NCBI GenBank assembly: GCA_014084085.1
Contig: NPFB01000016.1
Location: 27,495-91,494 of the forward strand
Reading direction: 5' to 3'
Length of the DNA stretch: 64,000 nucleotides
Origin: Hondaea fermentalgiana
Taxonomy: Eukaryota; Sar; Bigyra; Thraustochytrida; Thraustochytriidae
Shown: positions 10,041 to 18,643 of the stretch, in pieces
How positions within the stretch are numbered: position 1 is the first letter of the stretch
How the letters are laid out: each line of letters opens with the position of its first letter
Notes under the pieces: generated by a model
Told to the model about the DNA's origin: nothing
Databases searched by the model: none
Seen by the model: the letters and a program-made list of their open reading frames with translations, nothing else
Program-made: the position numbers and the translations under genes

Positions 10041-10439
10041 TCAGGCGGAGAGCTCCTCAAAGACGGCAGCAAGATCCTCCTCGGAAAGGGAAAGTGCGCC
10101 AAAGGTACTTTCTCCAGAGTATGTGACGTAGAGAAAGCCGTCCTTGTCCTTTTTGTCCTCGTAGATGGAGGACATAAGCGCGGCGGTCGGGGGTAGCACG
10201 TTATCGATAAAGACGTAAATGGCCTTCTCTGCCTTGACCTTGATGCGCTTGCGGATCACGTACACAAACTGGCCGACGGTAAGATCGTTGGGGACCAGAT
10301 ACTTTTTCTTGTCAATATCCGGGATGTCGCTACGCGGGTCCTTCTCGCAGATCACCGGCACGCGGTCCGGGTACTTGGACCTAATGCGCTGCGACTCCTG
10401 CTCGCGCTTCTCAAACGGGTGTTCCTTCTTGAACTGCAT
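10041..10439 (-). CDS. ATG8: ATG8/GABARAP autophagy ubiquitin-like modifier
   Basis: 132 residues. ATG8 is conjugated to phosphatidylethanolamine on autophagosomal membranes and recruits cargo receptors through LIR motifs. The hallmark sequence is intact: N-terminal helices, KYPDRVPVI, the [16 protein letters not shown] strand that forms the LIR pocket, and the terminal Y-S-G-E-S-T-F-G with the scissile glycine at 114. I chose the ATG at 10439 because the protein then starts at the conserved helix; seven extra codons upstream do not fit the family. After Gly114 there is an 18-residue tail that ATG4 would have to remove, longer than the one to a few residues common in the family. The gene is intronless. 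Confidence 0.97.
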   Translation of the reverse strand: MQFKKEHPFEKREQESQRIRSKYPDRVPVICEKDPRSDIPDIDKKKYLVPNDLTVGQFVYVIRKRIKVKAEKAIYVFIDNVLPPTAALMSSIYEDKKDKDGFLYVTYSGESTFGALSLSEEDLAAVFEELSA

Positions 10440-10699
10440 CCTCGCGCTCCCCCAACGCAAACTGTCTGTTCGCTTGGATCACTCGGAGTCTACTCCTGCT
10501 CCCGCTCCTGCTCGCTCACTCGCCGGGCCGGTCTCGGCGCGCGGGCGCGAGAAGGCGCAGCTGCGTGTCGCTCCGGAGCGGCTTGCGCGGCACGGCTTGC
10601 GCGGCGAGGCGAAGCGGCGGAACGTGCGCCGGCGACGGGCGAAGGAGCGTCTGTAGAAGCGGCTTTGGATTGGTGCGAGACTCTCAGCGCCGCGCCCGG

Positions 10700-10766
10700 C
10701 CCGCGCCGCAAGTGCCGCAAACGGTCCGCGCAAGTCGCCTATCCCGCGCCGCAAGTGCCGCAAACG
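10700..10766. repeat. 24-bp perfect direct repeat, period 43
   Basis: The sequence beginning CCCGCGCCGCAAGTGCCGC occurs at 10700-10723 and again, identical over 24 bases, at 10743-10766. It lies 260-330 bases upstream of the ATG8 start. Confidence 0.9.
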
Positions 10767-10784
10767 TCGAGCCCTACTTCGTGC

Positions 10785-10897
10785 TCCTCTTGGCTTCTTT
10801 CCTTTTCCTTCTCTCTGTCCGAGTCGTTCTTTTCCTAATTCTTTCCTTTACTTTCCTTTTTCTTTCCTTTTCTTTCCTGTTCTTTCCTTTTCTTTGA
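10785..10897. repeat. CT-rich low-complexity tract
   Basis: An irregular run of TTTC/TTCC units, purine-rich on the opposite strand and lying upstream of ATG8. It could sit in the promoter. There are no coding features. Confidence 0.7.
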
Positions 10898-11759
10898 CGC
10901 GAGAGGGCCCCGTCGATGTGAGGGGCAGCTGCGGGTCAGTGGAAGTGAGACGAGACCCGCGCGAGGAAGCCGAGAAACTTCGGGGAGAGTGCGCATATCG
11001 AGAGGAGACGTCAGTGGACGATTCTTTGGTGACAGTGGAACAGTCGTAGTAGATAATATGAGGATGAGGAAAGTTCGTCGCATGGTTCTGTATCGTTCCA
11101 GAAGGCGGTGAGCATGACGAGGGGAGGTAGCCAGTCGGAGACCTGCAATATGTCCCCACGGACACACGCGGCCGTTGAGGAAGTCGCTGTGGCGGGTGAA
11201 GGGGAGAGTGCTCGCAGCGCTGGTAGGATGAGGCCAGACTGGCACGGGAAGGTGGCAGTAAGGATTAGAGGGCACGCGCCGAAGAGTACGCTTCGAAAGG
11301 GAAAATGTGCGACGAGATAGGAGGGAGGAACCTGAGGGGAACGCGGAGAGACAGTGGCGTGAGAGGGCAAGGAACTTTCTTTGAAAGCGAGGTGAGAGAA
11401 AAAGGTCTATTCACCCGGATAAAAGCCTCAAAGAACAAGGCCGAGCTGAGAACTTTTGGAATGCGGATCATAGCAGCAACAGTGCGCTTTGGAAAACGTG
11501 CTACAAGGATTGTTTTGGAAAAGGTAGTGGGTCGTATGGTGGTTCTGGGTGCAACGTGTCACGTTTTATAAAAGTAGTGGTGGACACAATTTTGCGGCTC
11601 TTTACGTCTGTCTACGTAAGCTTCTCCACGTTCGATGTCTCGTCCCAGACGTTCTTCATGGTTTCTACTAGGATGGAGGCTGCGCTGACGACAGAATTGC
11701 TTGCAACAGACGCTCTTGGGTCTATCGAGCAAGGCTCAACCGAAAAGGAAAGTTTTGTG

Positions 11760-13001
11760 CTATGCCTCGGTGATTTCAAATCGTGTCCAGGGATTCGTCG
11801 ATGAGGCACCCGTCGTGGATGAGGAAGACGATTCCACCGGCATTCGCTCCAGCTGAGAACGCACAATATCCGCAGCTCGCTTTCCCTCCGGAGGTGGTGC
11901 AGCAGCGTGGCGGAGGCCAGGAAAGGACTTGGAGAATGGCCATGGCAGGGAAATGCTCTGGCAGAGTAATTTTGCAAAATTCGTGAGAGGATGCTTGAAA
12001 AATTCTCCGGAACCCGGGAGATCCGACGGAGGCAACTCGTCGTCCGCCAGCGGGTCAAATATGCTTGCTCGCCCCAAGAGGGAAGATGGTGCCGCGTCCA
12101 GAGCATCTGCCTCCTCGTTGCTGCTCGCATAGTACAAATCGGGACGCTCTGCCTCGCGCGAGATCGCCGCAATAATGATGCTATACCACGCCTGCCGCAT
12201 GGTCCCCGAGCCCGCTGCCATGGCCTCCAGCGATCGCACAGGAATGCTAAAGGTGCGGACGTGCGAGGTTGCAGTTGCGCGCATTTTGGCATCGAGAAAT
12301 CCGATGTGGACACCAAACAAATTCAGATACTTGAACTCAAACATGTCGCCTGAACTCATGCGCAGGATGCGTTCTTCGCCGTAAATAATGGTGGCCGCAC
12401 GCACGTGTCCTTCCATGATAATGTACAAGCGTCGGTCGTTACGTGGCTCTGGACCCGTGCGCACTTCGTCCTGCGCTGAAGCCGGCGTTACTGTGTTTGC
12501 ATTTAGACTTGTGGGTGCTACTGGTTGCCCATTTTGCCCGACTTGTCGGTGATCATTCGCCGAGGAGGACACAGTCGGTGAGGTGTCGCACGTAATGACT
12601 GTTCCAGGCGCAAAGTCATCGAAGCGGCCGAGGGCCAGGACTTGCGACTTGAAAAGCATACGCGAGATGCCGCTGTGGCGATAAAACATCCGCCACAATG
12701 CCGCCTCCTCTTCTGACATTTCTACGGGCCGTTCGTCCAGCAAAAGACGCACAAAGCCTGACATGTGTACATAGAACCCGAGCAAGTTCCACACGATGCT
12801 GTCAAAAGAGTATGTTGAGGTCTCTGCATAAAGCGCTGGCCAAGAGGGGAAGCCAACGATTGCATTGAGAATGAACCAAGTATAGCCCAGAAGTAGGAAC
12901 AGACGCACGAGTAGCAGGTCGCTCACAATACCGGCTGCGAAGAACGAGAAGCTCCCAAGCTGGCCCCAGAGCGACTGCGCAGGGTTGGCAGCGATCGTCA
13001 T
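11760..13001 (-). CDS. Popeye-domain membrane protein (POPDC-like)
   Basis: 413 residues. Three hydrophobic segments near the N-terminus (about 15-85) are followed by a cyclic-nucleotide-binding-like Popeye domain (about residues 85-300) containing the R-P-V followed by E-E-x-A-A-L-W segment, a basic helix and a central beta-roll. The beta-roll is interrupted by a low-complexity insertion of about 50 residues (Ser/Gln/Asn-rich). In animals Popeye proteins bind cAMP and regulate ion channels. Whether this one binds a cyclic nucleotide cannot be told by eye, because the diagnostic phosphate-binding cassette is divergent. The C-terminal 110 residues are hydrophilic with many Pro and Ser. The start is the first ATG. 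Confidence 0.72.
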   Translation of the reverse strand: MTIAANPAQSLWGQLGSFSFFAAGIVSDLLLVRLFLLLGYTWFILNAIVGFPSWPALYAETSTYSFDSIVWNLLGFYVHMSGFVRLLLDERPVEMSEEEAALWRMFYRHSGISRMLFKSQVLALGRFDDFAPGTVITCDTSPTVSSSANDHRQVGQNGQPVAPTSLNANTVTPASAQDEVRTGPEPRNDRRLYIIMEGHVRAATIIYGEERILRMSSGDMFEFKYLNLFGVHIGFLDAKMRATATSHVRTFSIPVRSLEAMAAGSGTMRQAWYSIIIAAISREAERPDLYYASSNEEADALDAAPSSLLGRASIFDPLADDELPPSDLPGSGEFFKHPLTNFAKLLCQSISLPWPFSKSFPGLRHAAAPPPEGKRAADIVRSQLERMPVESSSSSTTGASSTNPWTRFEITEA

Positions 13002-13604
13002 GGTCTACTTTTCCAATTCACCTTCGAGTCTTCTTCTGTCTGCCTTATTCTTCCTTCGCCGGGCGTATTGGGCTAGCTCCCCAGTCTACGACGCGCGTTC
13101 CAGCCACTCCACGAGTGTCCTCGCCGGCCAAGCCACAAGGCTTTCGTTGCCTCCGCGCGGTCCGTGCCAAGCATGTTTTGCCGCAGGGCTCGCTGTAGTA
13201 ATGCTCGCTCGCATGCTTGGGGCGGAAGATTTTGGTGGTGCGAGATCAGCTGCCACTGCAGCCATCACTCATGTAACCTAAAATTGGAAGGTGGTCTTGG
13301 TGTCAACGAACACTGGAACGAGGGAAAACGCTTCACTCATCAAGCATGAAGACAGCGATTCTTTTACAACCAAACATCTTCAACGACATGAACATGTTTG
13401 TGAGGGAGAACGTTGTCAATTAACCCACGTCAAGATCGATCGATTTTGAGGGAAAATAACAAAGAAAGACAGAGAAAGAAAGAAAGAACGAAACACTGGG
13501 TAAAGAAAAACTACGCCGATTGATTGCTTGGTGATCCGAATTCGCCTCCCCTCCCAGTCCGAAGAGAAGAAAAAAAGAAACGCAAATGTAAGGCAGACAA
13601 TCTC
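13002..13604. other. intergenic, no gene seen
   Basis: Promoter of the Popeye gene on the left and 3' flank of myo-inositol oxygenase on the right. The sequence next to the oxygenase stop codon is A-rich and probably 3' UTR. No repeat or motif stands out. Confidence 0.5.
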
Positions 13605-14468
13605 TTACCAACGAAGTTTGCCGGGGAGATACTTGTCGATGAGAGATTGGTAGTAGGGCCAAAGCGCCTCGACGTCCGGCTTGGCATCGCTTTTGGTGTA
13701 GAGATCGTACTGATTGAAAAGGAGCACCCACTTTTTCATTTCGTGGTCGCGCGGCGTCATCAGTGCTTCGTACGCGCCACCTTGATGCCAAGGGTAGCAC
13801 GAGTGGTAGCGAATCATAGCAAGAGCCTCGTCAGGCAGACTTGTATTGTTCGCTTTGAGCATGCGGTACATGTACTCGTCGTGTCCGTACGCAAAGAGAA
13901 CGTTATCGAGGCCACAACCGGTCTCATAAATGCCCAGCGCAGAAGAAAGCTTGGGATCCTTCATGTCAGGGTTCAGCTGGTTGAACTCGGGAAAGACCAC
14001 CTCGTCAGGAATTCGGCAACCGACGGCCCACGTGTCGCCGCCCAGGGCCCATTGGTCGCCATCCGCCGTGCCTTCCTGGCCATCCTCCTTGTTTCCCCAG
14101 AGGAAGCAGATCTTGCCCATGTCGTGGAGAAGGCCCGTGAGTTGGAACCAATCGGGGTGTCCATCGGCACGGATTCTCTCTGCGGTCTGCATCATATGCT
14201 CCAGGTTCGGCGAGTCCGAATCCGGGTCGCTGGAGTCAATGTACGACTCGAGTTTGCGAAAAGCCTCGCGGATGGTCATTTCGTCATGCTCGCATGCATT
14301 GTACTTTTCGTGCATTCGCTGCACGTACGCCAGCGTCTGGTTCGTTCTCATCAGCCGGTAGTGCCTCTCCACAATTTCCTGTCGCGACGAGCTTTCATAA
14401 TTCCTGAACTCCTCGTGCGCCTTGCCCGCAGAGACCTGCTTCGGCTGCAGGATATCTTGCTCCATCAT
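13605..14468 (-). CDS. MIOX: myo-inositol oxygenase
   Basis: 287 residues. This non-haem diiron enzyme opens the ring of myo-inositol with O2 to give D-glucuronate. The metal ligands of the family are recognisable in order: a His in the N-L-E-H segment, the adjacent His-Asp of G-L-L-H-D-M-G-K, a His in Y-G-H-D-E, a His in Y-H-S-C-Y-P-W-H and the Asp of N-Q-Y-D-L-Y. The C-terminus ends K-Y-L-P-G-K-L-R-W, as in characterised enzymes. The ATG at 14468 (or the adjacent one at 14465) gives the usual family length; upstream codons are Arg-rich and out of character. The upstream region carries a doubled CACGTG element and a four-copy 13-mer shared with the divergent neighbour. Confidence 0.96.
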   Translation of the reverse strand: MMEQDILQPKQVSAGKAHEEFRNYESSSRQEIVERHYRLMRTNQTLAYVQRMHEKYNACEHDEMTIREAFRKLESYIDSSDPDSDSPNLEHMMQTAERIRADGHPDWFQLTGLLHDMGKICFLWGNKEDGQEGTADGDQWALGGDTWAVGCRIPDEVVFPEFNQLNPDMKDPKLSSALGIYETGCGLDNVLFAYGHDEYMYRMLKANNTSLPDEALAMIRYHSCYPWHQGGAYEALMTPRDHEMKKWVLLFNQYDLYTKSDAKPDVEALWPYYQSLIDKYLPGKLRW

Positions 14469-14499
14469 CTCCGCGGTCGCCTTTCCTTCCTCCCTCTCC

Positions 14500-14531
14500 T
14501 TGCACGTGCCTTGCACGTGCCAACGTGCAAG
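14500..14531 (-). promoter_or_regulatory. tandem CACGTG (G-box/E-box) motifs
   Basis: TTGCACGTGCC occurs twice in direct succession (14500-14510 and 14511-14521), followed by an inverted partial copy, AACGTGCAAG. The pair sits 32-53 bases upstream of the oxygenase ATG. CACGTG is the known core site of bHLH and plant-type bZIP factors. Binding here is inferred. Confidence 0.45.
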
Positions 14532-14711
14532 CACAAGACACCGCCAAGGAGGCCGACACGCCGCCCGGTCTCCCTCGCCGCAGTGCACGCCGTCGGAGCT
14601 CGCGGTCTGCCGCCGTGCTGGCGCTCGCGCCAGGTCGCCCGCGCAAGAACTACGCACCCACCCTCCGCGGGCGGCGCGGAAACGTCGCGGTCAAGCAAGC
14701 AAAAGGTTGAG

Positions 14712-14860
14712 TCGACGGGGAACCGCCCAAGAGACAGCGCGGATCGTCGCGGCGCGCGCCGGAGGGGTTGGGTCGACGGGGAACCCTCCCCAGCTTACAG
14801 AGGCAGCGGGCGGGGAGGCGCGATCGACGGGGAACCGCGGAGGCTGGTCGACGGGGAACC
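14712..14860. promoter_or_regulatory. four-copy 13-bp element TCGACGGGGAACC
   Basis: Exact 13-mers at 14712-14724, 14773-14785, 14824-14836 and 14848-14860, all in the same orientation and separated by unrelated sequence (start-to-start 61, 51 and 24 bases). I noticed no other copy in the window. They lie 80-230 bases upstream of the rightward gene and 245-390 bases upstream of myo-inositol oxygenase. Irregular spacing and exact conservation fit a protein-binding site better than a tandem repeat. Confidence 0.55.
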
Positions 14861-14891
14861 AGGGCGGTTGCACGGGGCGGGAGAGACTCCG

Positions 14892-14917
14892 GAGAGAGAG
14901 AGAGAGAGAGAGAGAGA
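14892..14917. repeat. (GA)n microsatellite
   Basis: Thirteen or so GA units ending about 22 bases before the ATG of the 449-residue protein, then an AAAG-rich stretch. Probably 5' UTR. Confidence 0.9.
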
Positions 14918-14938
14918 AAGAAAGAAAGGTGAAGTCGG

Positions 14939-16288
14939 ATGAAGCCAGGCAGGAGCGGCGAAGAGCAAGCCGTCCATAACGAGGCCCCGTGCCCGGCCGA
15001 GGACTGCGGCGCGCAGGAGGAGGCGGCCGGGAGACCACCAGCCAGCGAGCCAGCCAGCGAGGCAGCGAGCGAGCGAGCGCGCCAGCGAGGCAGCGCGATG
15101 CCGCGGCCGCCAAGGAGAGCGCGCAGGACGCGGTCCAAGAGCTTTGGCAGGCAGGATGTCATGCTCAAGTACCCGTTTGCAGACCCGGGCTCCGTGGCAG
15201 ACCTTCTCAAGGCACAGGCCAGGCTCTGGCCGCGCGGTCAGGACCCAAAGGGCCGACGCGGACGCCCAGAGGCCGGGCGTGGACCTTGCGATGAATACGA
15301 GGTCTCCATGGGCAGGCCTTCGGACTCCTGCAGCTTGAGGGATCGCGCAGATCGTCAGAACAGCAGTAGCAGCAGCTGCAGCAGTGACAACATCAACAAC
15401 ACATCGTTTGACAAAGATTACGACGAAAACCAGAACGAAGATGGGGGCGAAGCCATTGGAAGACAAACGGGATCGTCGAGATATAGATCTCGCGTGCAAA
15501 GCGAAGAGTCTGCACATAGCCGATTCGCTTCCGCAGACGATCAACTGGAGGAGAGAAATCGTCCCATCGAGCAACGTCCTGGAAGGGAAGAGAATGAGAA
15601 TGAATCCAGGTCGAGATCAAGAGGTCTGAGGCAAAATAACAAGCCCGCTCGTACACGAGGTTCCCTCTACAAAGGTAGACACGAAGCTCGTCAACCTTTT
15701 ACTGCACAAACGGAAGTGCGCAGGGCGCAACAGCGCAGCTCCCAATCTGTTTCTGTACATAACGGCAAAGTTAAACAACAAGAGGCAAACGCTGCACGAC
15801 TACCACGGAGACGCCAAGTGCATTCCAAGGCAGCATCTAAACCTGCAAAATCTCCTGTCATGATGGAGTTCGCCAACGAGGCCCAAAAACCACCTCATTC
15901 ACGTCGAACAACAAAGGGACGAAAACTTCGTATCATGGAGCTCGTCGACAGACTTTGTGCTGATCCCGTCATTTCCGCCTTTATCGAGCAGGGACTCGAT
16001 GAGGATGCATGCGCTCCGCCCCCGGGTGCGCAGTGGTATGACGATAACAAGCATCTTGGCAAGAGCGAGCGCGACGCCAAGAGCGATGCAGCGTATCGTG
16101 ATCTTTGGCCGAACCCTGCCTTGCAACCCGTCTCTCCGACAAGCAGTCTTGATAGCGAGGAGCGACACATGCGTCAGCTTCGCAAGCAGGAAATCCTCCA
16201 GGAGCTTCAGGCGAGCGACAGTAGCGGTAGCGACGAGGATGACCATGACGACGACGACGACGACGACAACGAAGACAACGACGAATAA
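14939..16288 (+). CDS. hypothetical disordered protein, acidic C-terminus
   Basis: 449 residues, first ATG. No family recognised. The N-terminal 70 residues are Ala/Glu/Arg-rich. A short ordered patch near residues 70-100 (K-Y-P-F-A-D-P-G then a helix) is followed by a long Arg/Ser/Gln/Asn-rich disordered middle. A second ordered block lies near residues 325-410 (M-E-L-V-D-R-L-C-A-D-P-V, later L-W-P-N-P). The C-terminus is a run of Asp and Glu. The open frame is long and has two patches with ordinary composition, which favours a real gene. The mix of basic and acidic regions suggests a nuclear or nucleic-acid-associated role, but that is a guess. Confidence 0.6.
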   Translation: MKPGRSGEEQAVHNEAPCPAEDCGAQEEAAGRPPASEPASEAASERARQRGSAMPRPPRRARRTRSKSFGRQDVMLKYPFADPGSVADLLKAQARLWPRGQDPKGRRGRPEAGRGPCDEYEVSMGRPSDSCSLRDRADRQNSSSSSCSSDNINNTSFDKDYDENQNEDGGEAIGRQTGSSRYRSRVQSEESAHSRFASADDQLEERNRPIEQRPGREENENESRSRSRGLRQNNKPARTRGSLYKGRHEARQPFTAQTEVRRAQQRSSQSVSVHNGKVKQQEANAARLPRRRQVHSKAASKPAKSPVMMEFANEAQKPPHSRRTTKGRKLRIMELVDRLCADPVISAFIEQGLDEDACAPPPGAQWYDDNKHLGKSERDAKSDAAYRDLWPNPALQPVSPTSSLDSEERHMRQLRKQEILQELQASDSSGSDEDDHDDDDDDDNEDNDE

Positions 16289-16882
16289 TGGCCGTGTAGT
16301 ATACAAGCTATAATTTACCTACGACTAAGCTTTCTTCCCCTTCGTCAGCCATGGCAAGTAGGACCCAGCCTCTCGCGCCCGGAAGGCCTTTCCTACCGTC
16401 ATCACCATCTTCGTTTCGGTCAACCTCAATCCGGCCCTTCTGGCCCCGCCACACGCTTGCCCCCTCCTCCACTTCATGTTGCGACCCACTCCTGGCCCCT
16501 CTCACCTTCAGGCCTTTTCCCGTCCCGGCCGGGCCCTGCGTCTCGTGCTCCTCCCTCCTCTCCGACGAGCAGCCGCAACTGCGACAACACTTCCCGGGTA
16601 GGGACGGGCTGGCCGGGCTGGCCTGCCATGGCTGGGCCGGGGCCGGACAATTTCCCGCCACGGGAACGGCGCGGCTACCAAGGGGGAGTTTGCGGCCTCC
16701 CTCTCGGCACGCGCTGCCTGTGCCTGTGCTTGTGCCTGTGCTTGTGCTTGAGCTTGAGCTTTGCTTGAGTGTGAGATGGCTGGCTTATGATTGACATACG
16801 AGAATCAAAGACAACGTGGAGCAGCAAACCCCGAACGGAGGAGAAAAAGATTGAGGTTGAACAATCGATCGATCTGAGCAGG
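16289..16882. other. intergenic region with hexamer repeats
   Basis: Contains the 3' flank of the acidic protein and the promoter of the methyltransferase. GC-rich, with an imperfect TGTGCYTG/TGCTTG repeat at 16715-16769. Short open frames on both strands have no recognisable content. Confidence 0.5.
16715..16769. repeat. imperfect TGTGCYTG/TGCTTG repeat
   Basis: Hexamer-like units of the same kind as the array before SLC34 copy 1. The array ends 18 bases before an in-frame upstream ATG (16787) of the methyltransferase gene and 114 bases before the ATG I chose. Confidence 0.85.
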
Positions 16883-17945
16883 ATGACGACCGAGGACGCG
16901 CCCGCGGCGACGCCCGCGGCGGGCTCCGAGCCCAAGGAGGAGCCCAAGACCTTTAGCACCGAGGTGAGTTGGACGGCGGCCGGCAGAGGAATCGGTGCCG
17001 AGGACGAGGCCAGGCATGGAGGGATGGATGGGGGGACTGGGTCGGTCGGGACGACCTCGGTGCACGCTCGAGAAAGGCGCGGGCAACGAGGCTCGAGAAA
17101 GGCCCGGGGCGACGTGGCCCGAGACGCGCGGCGAGGCGCTTGCTCGTTGTCGATTGAAATGGTGATTGATAAACTGACGACAGGAACTTTTTGTTGTTGT
17201 TGTTGTTGTTCTCCCCTTTTGCTCTGTACAGATGTTTCCGGACGGAGTGAACAGCGTATTTCTCAAGCCCAAAGAGGAGGCCGACCGTCTCGAAGAGGTC
17301 TATGGCAAAGGTCAGGGCATCTTTGAGAACCCAGAAGGCCGCGATATTGCCATGAATGCCGAGAAGATCAAGGCCTTGCTGGCTGCCAACGGCCTCAAAG
17401 AAGGCGCCACCATCGTCGATCTCGGCGCTGGCACCGGCCTCTTTCTCTCTTCGTTTGCCCACATGGTCGGCAGCGAGGGCAAGCTCTACGCCAGCGAGAT
17501 CTCCGAAGCCTTTGCCGAACTTCTTCGTCGCAAAGCTGCCCAAGACGAGCTCGTCAAGTCCGTCACAGAAATCATCGTGTCCCCCGAGGACTCGCTCAGT
17601 ATCGCGGACGGTGTGGCCGACGTTGTCTTTATCTGCGACGTCTATCACCATCTTACTTATCCCGTTACGGTCATGCGCCATGTTCGCCGCATTCTCAAGC
17701 CTGAAGGCAAGCTCGTCATGATTGACTTTCATCGCGATGACGAAAAGATCTGGCGAAAGCCCAAGGGCTGGGCCTATCAACACCTTCGCGCAGATCAGGA
17801 CACCTTCCGCTCTGAAATCCTTTCGGCCGGATTCACGCTTGTGGAGGAGCCTGAAATCGACACGCTCACGGAGAACTACATTATGATCTTTTCCCCCAAC
17901 CCTCCCGACGCAGAGACCAGTGCACCCGAGGCAAAGTCGGCATAG
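16883..17945 (+). CDS. class I SAM-dependent methyltransferase (one intron)
   Basis: Two exons, 16883-16963 and 17232-17945, give 264 residues. The 268-base intron has a GTGAGT donor, a T-rich tract and a CAG acceptor, and the frame is kept (phase 0). Exon 2 carries the Rossmann methyltransferase fold: SAM-binding motif I V-D-L-G-A-G-T-G (about residues 73-80), an acidic residue ending strand 2 (Y-A-S-E-I), a D-V-Y-H-H motif IV region and an I-L-K-P-E-G-K-L motif VI. The fold resembles the Methyltransf_11/25 group; the substrate is unknown. The first exon is Ala/Pro/Glu-rich. Two uncertainties remain: an in-frame ATG at 16787 would add 32 residues, and exon 2 itself begins with ATG, so an unspliced 237-residue form is possible. 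Confidence 0.82.
16964..17231 (+). other. spliceosomal intron in methyltransferase gene
   Basis: Begins GTGAGT and ends TGTACAG after a long T-rich tract; a CTGAC-like branch-point candidate lies near 17172. Phase 0. This is one of only two introns I can support in the window. Confidence 0.75.
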
Positions 17946-18643
17946 GCCCTTCCTTACCAGCTCCCGACAACTCATCAATTATCTCTTTATTTTGTCAGCA
18001 TTTTTTTATCATGACCAATCTACTTTCCGAAAGCACCACGATTGCTGTTTCTTGCCCGTCTCTTCACGTACATCCTCGTTAACCCTCTGGCGCTCTTCTT
18101 CGTGTGGCCTCTCTCTAATATAATAGTTGAGAGAGGGCGATACTACGCCATCAAGATGAGAAAGATCTTCGTCGTCCTAATCGTCTATCATCACGTCCCA
18201 TCCATCGCGTCCCGTCCAACCCATTCAAAAAAAATAAAAGAGGCTCCTTTCTACCAGGAGGCCTACCTAGGCCTACCTACACCTTGTAGAGAACTAGGAA
18301 AAAAAATGGCCAAAAAAATCGTAACGTACATATGCCATGACCTGAGCACGTCACGGCGACAGCCAGATTGCGAGAGCGCACCGACGCTGGCTCATCTGCT
18401 GCCGCGCAGGCGTTGCTGCGCAGGCATTCCCGCCGCGAAGCGCACCTGCTGTGCTTGTGGAGCTGAGTCTTTTGTTCATCTGATACAGGATAGCGCGCCG
18501 CAGTCGCGGCTGCGCGAACCCTGGTGGCCTCGTTGTGAACGCAAGGTACACAAGGAGAACTCAGCTTTTGCGCGACGAGACGCCACGCCAAGGCATTGCC
18601 AGCATCAGCATCAGCGTAGTCGTCAGCGTAAACGTCAGCGAGC
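17946..18643. other. intergenic region upstream of LRR protein
   Basis: 3' flank of the methyltransferase and promoter of the large LRR gene. AT-richer in the first half, with a TAGGCCTA at 18268-18275 beside a partial copy (GAGGCCTAC at about 18258). CAGCAT/CAGCGT-like short repeats precede the start. The long plus-strand open frame here (18042-18767) overlaps the LRR start and has no recognisable domain. Confidence 0.5.
18268..18275. repeat. TAGGCCTA palindrome
   Basis: Exact copy of the recurring 8-bp palindrome, about 370 bases upstream of the LRR gene start. Confidence 0.5.

Larger units (their letters stand above)
10440..11759. other. 1.3-kb intergenic region upstream of ATG8
   Basis: Holds the ATG8 promoter (left) and the 3' flank of the Popeye gene (right). 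It contains a perfect 24-bp direct repeat (10700-10723 and 10743-10766) and a long CT-rich tract (about 10785-10897, purine-rich on the ATG8 sense strand). Open frames on both strands are short and of odd composition, and none is convincing. Confidence 0.55.
14469..14938. promoter_or_regulatory. divergent promoter with repeated elements
   Basis: Shared upstream region of myo-inositol oxygenase (leftward) and the 449-residue acidic protein (rightward). Next to the oxygenase start are two tandem 11-mers containing CACGTG. Farther on come four copies of a 13-mer (14712-14860) and a GA microsatellite next to the rightward start. Long open frames cross the region on both strands but reflect base composition. 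A regulatory role is inferred from position and repetition. Confidence 0.5.

Noticed and set aside
13524..14942. 472-codon plus-strand open frame antisense to myo-inositol oxygenase
   Set aside because: It mirrors the oxygenase codons and ends in repeat-driven Arg/Glu sequence. No domain is visible, and the opposite strand encodes a clear enzyme.
16953..17978. 341-codon minus-strand open frame opposite the methyltransferase
   Set aside because: Antisense shadow of exon 2 and the intron, with no recognisable domain. The plus strand has all methyltransferase motifs.
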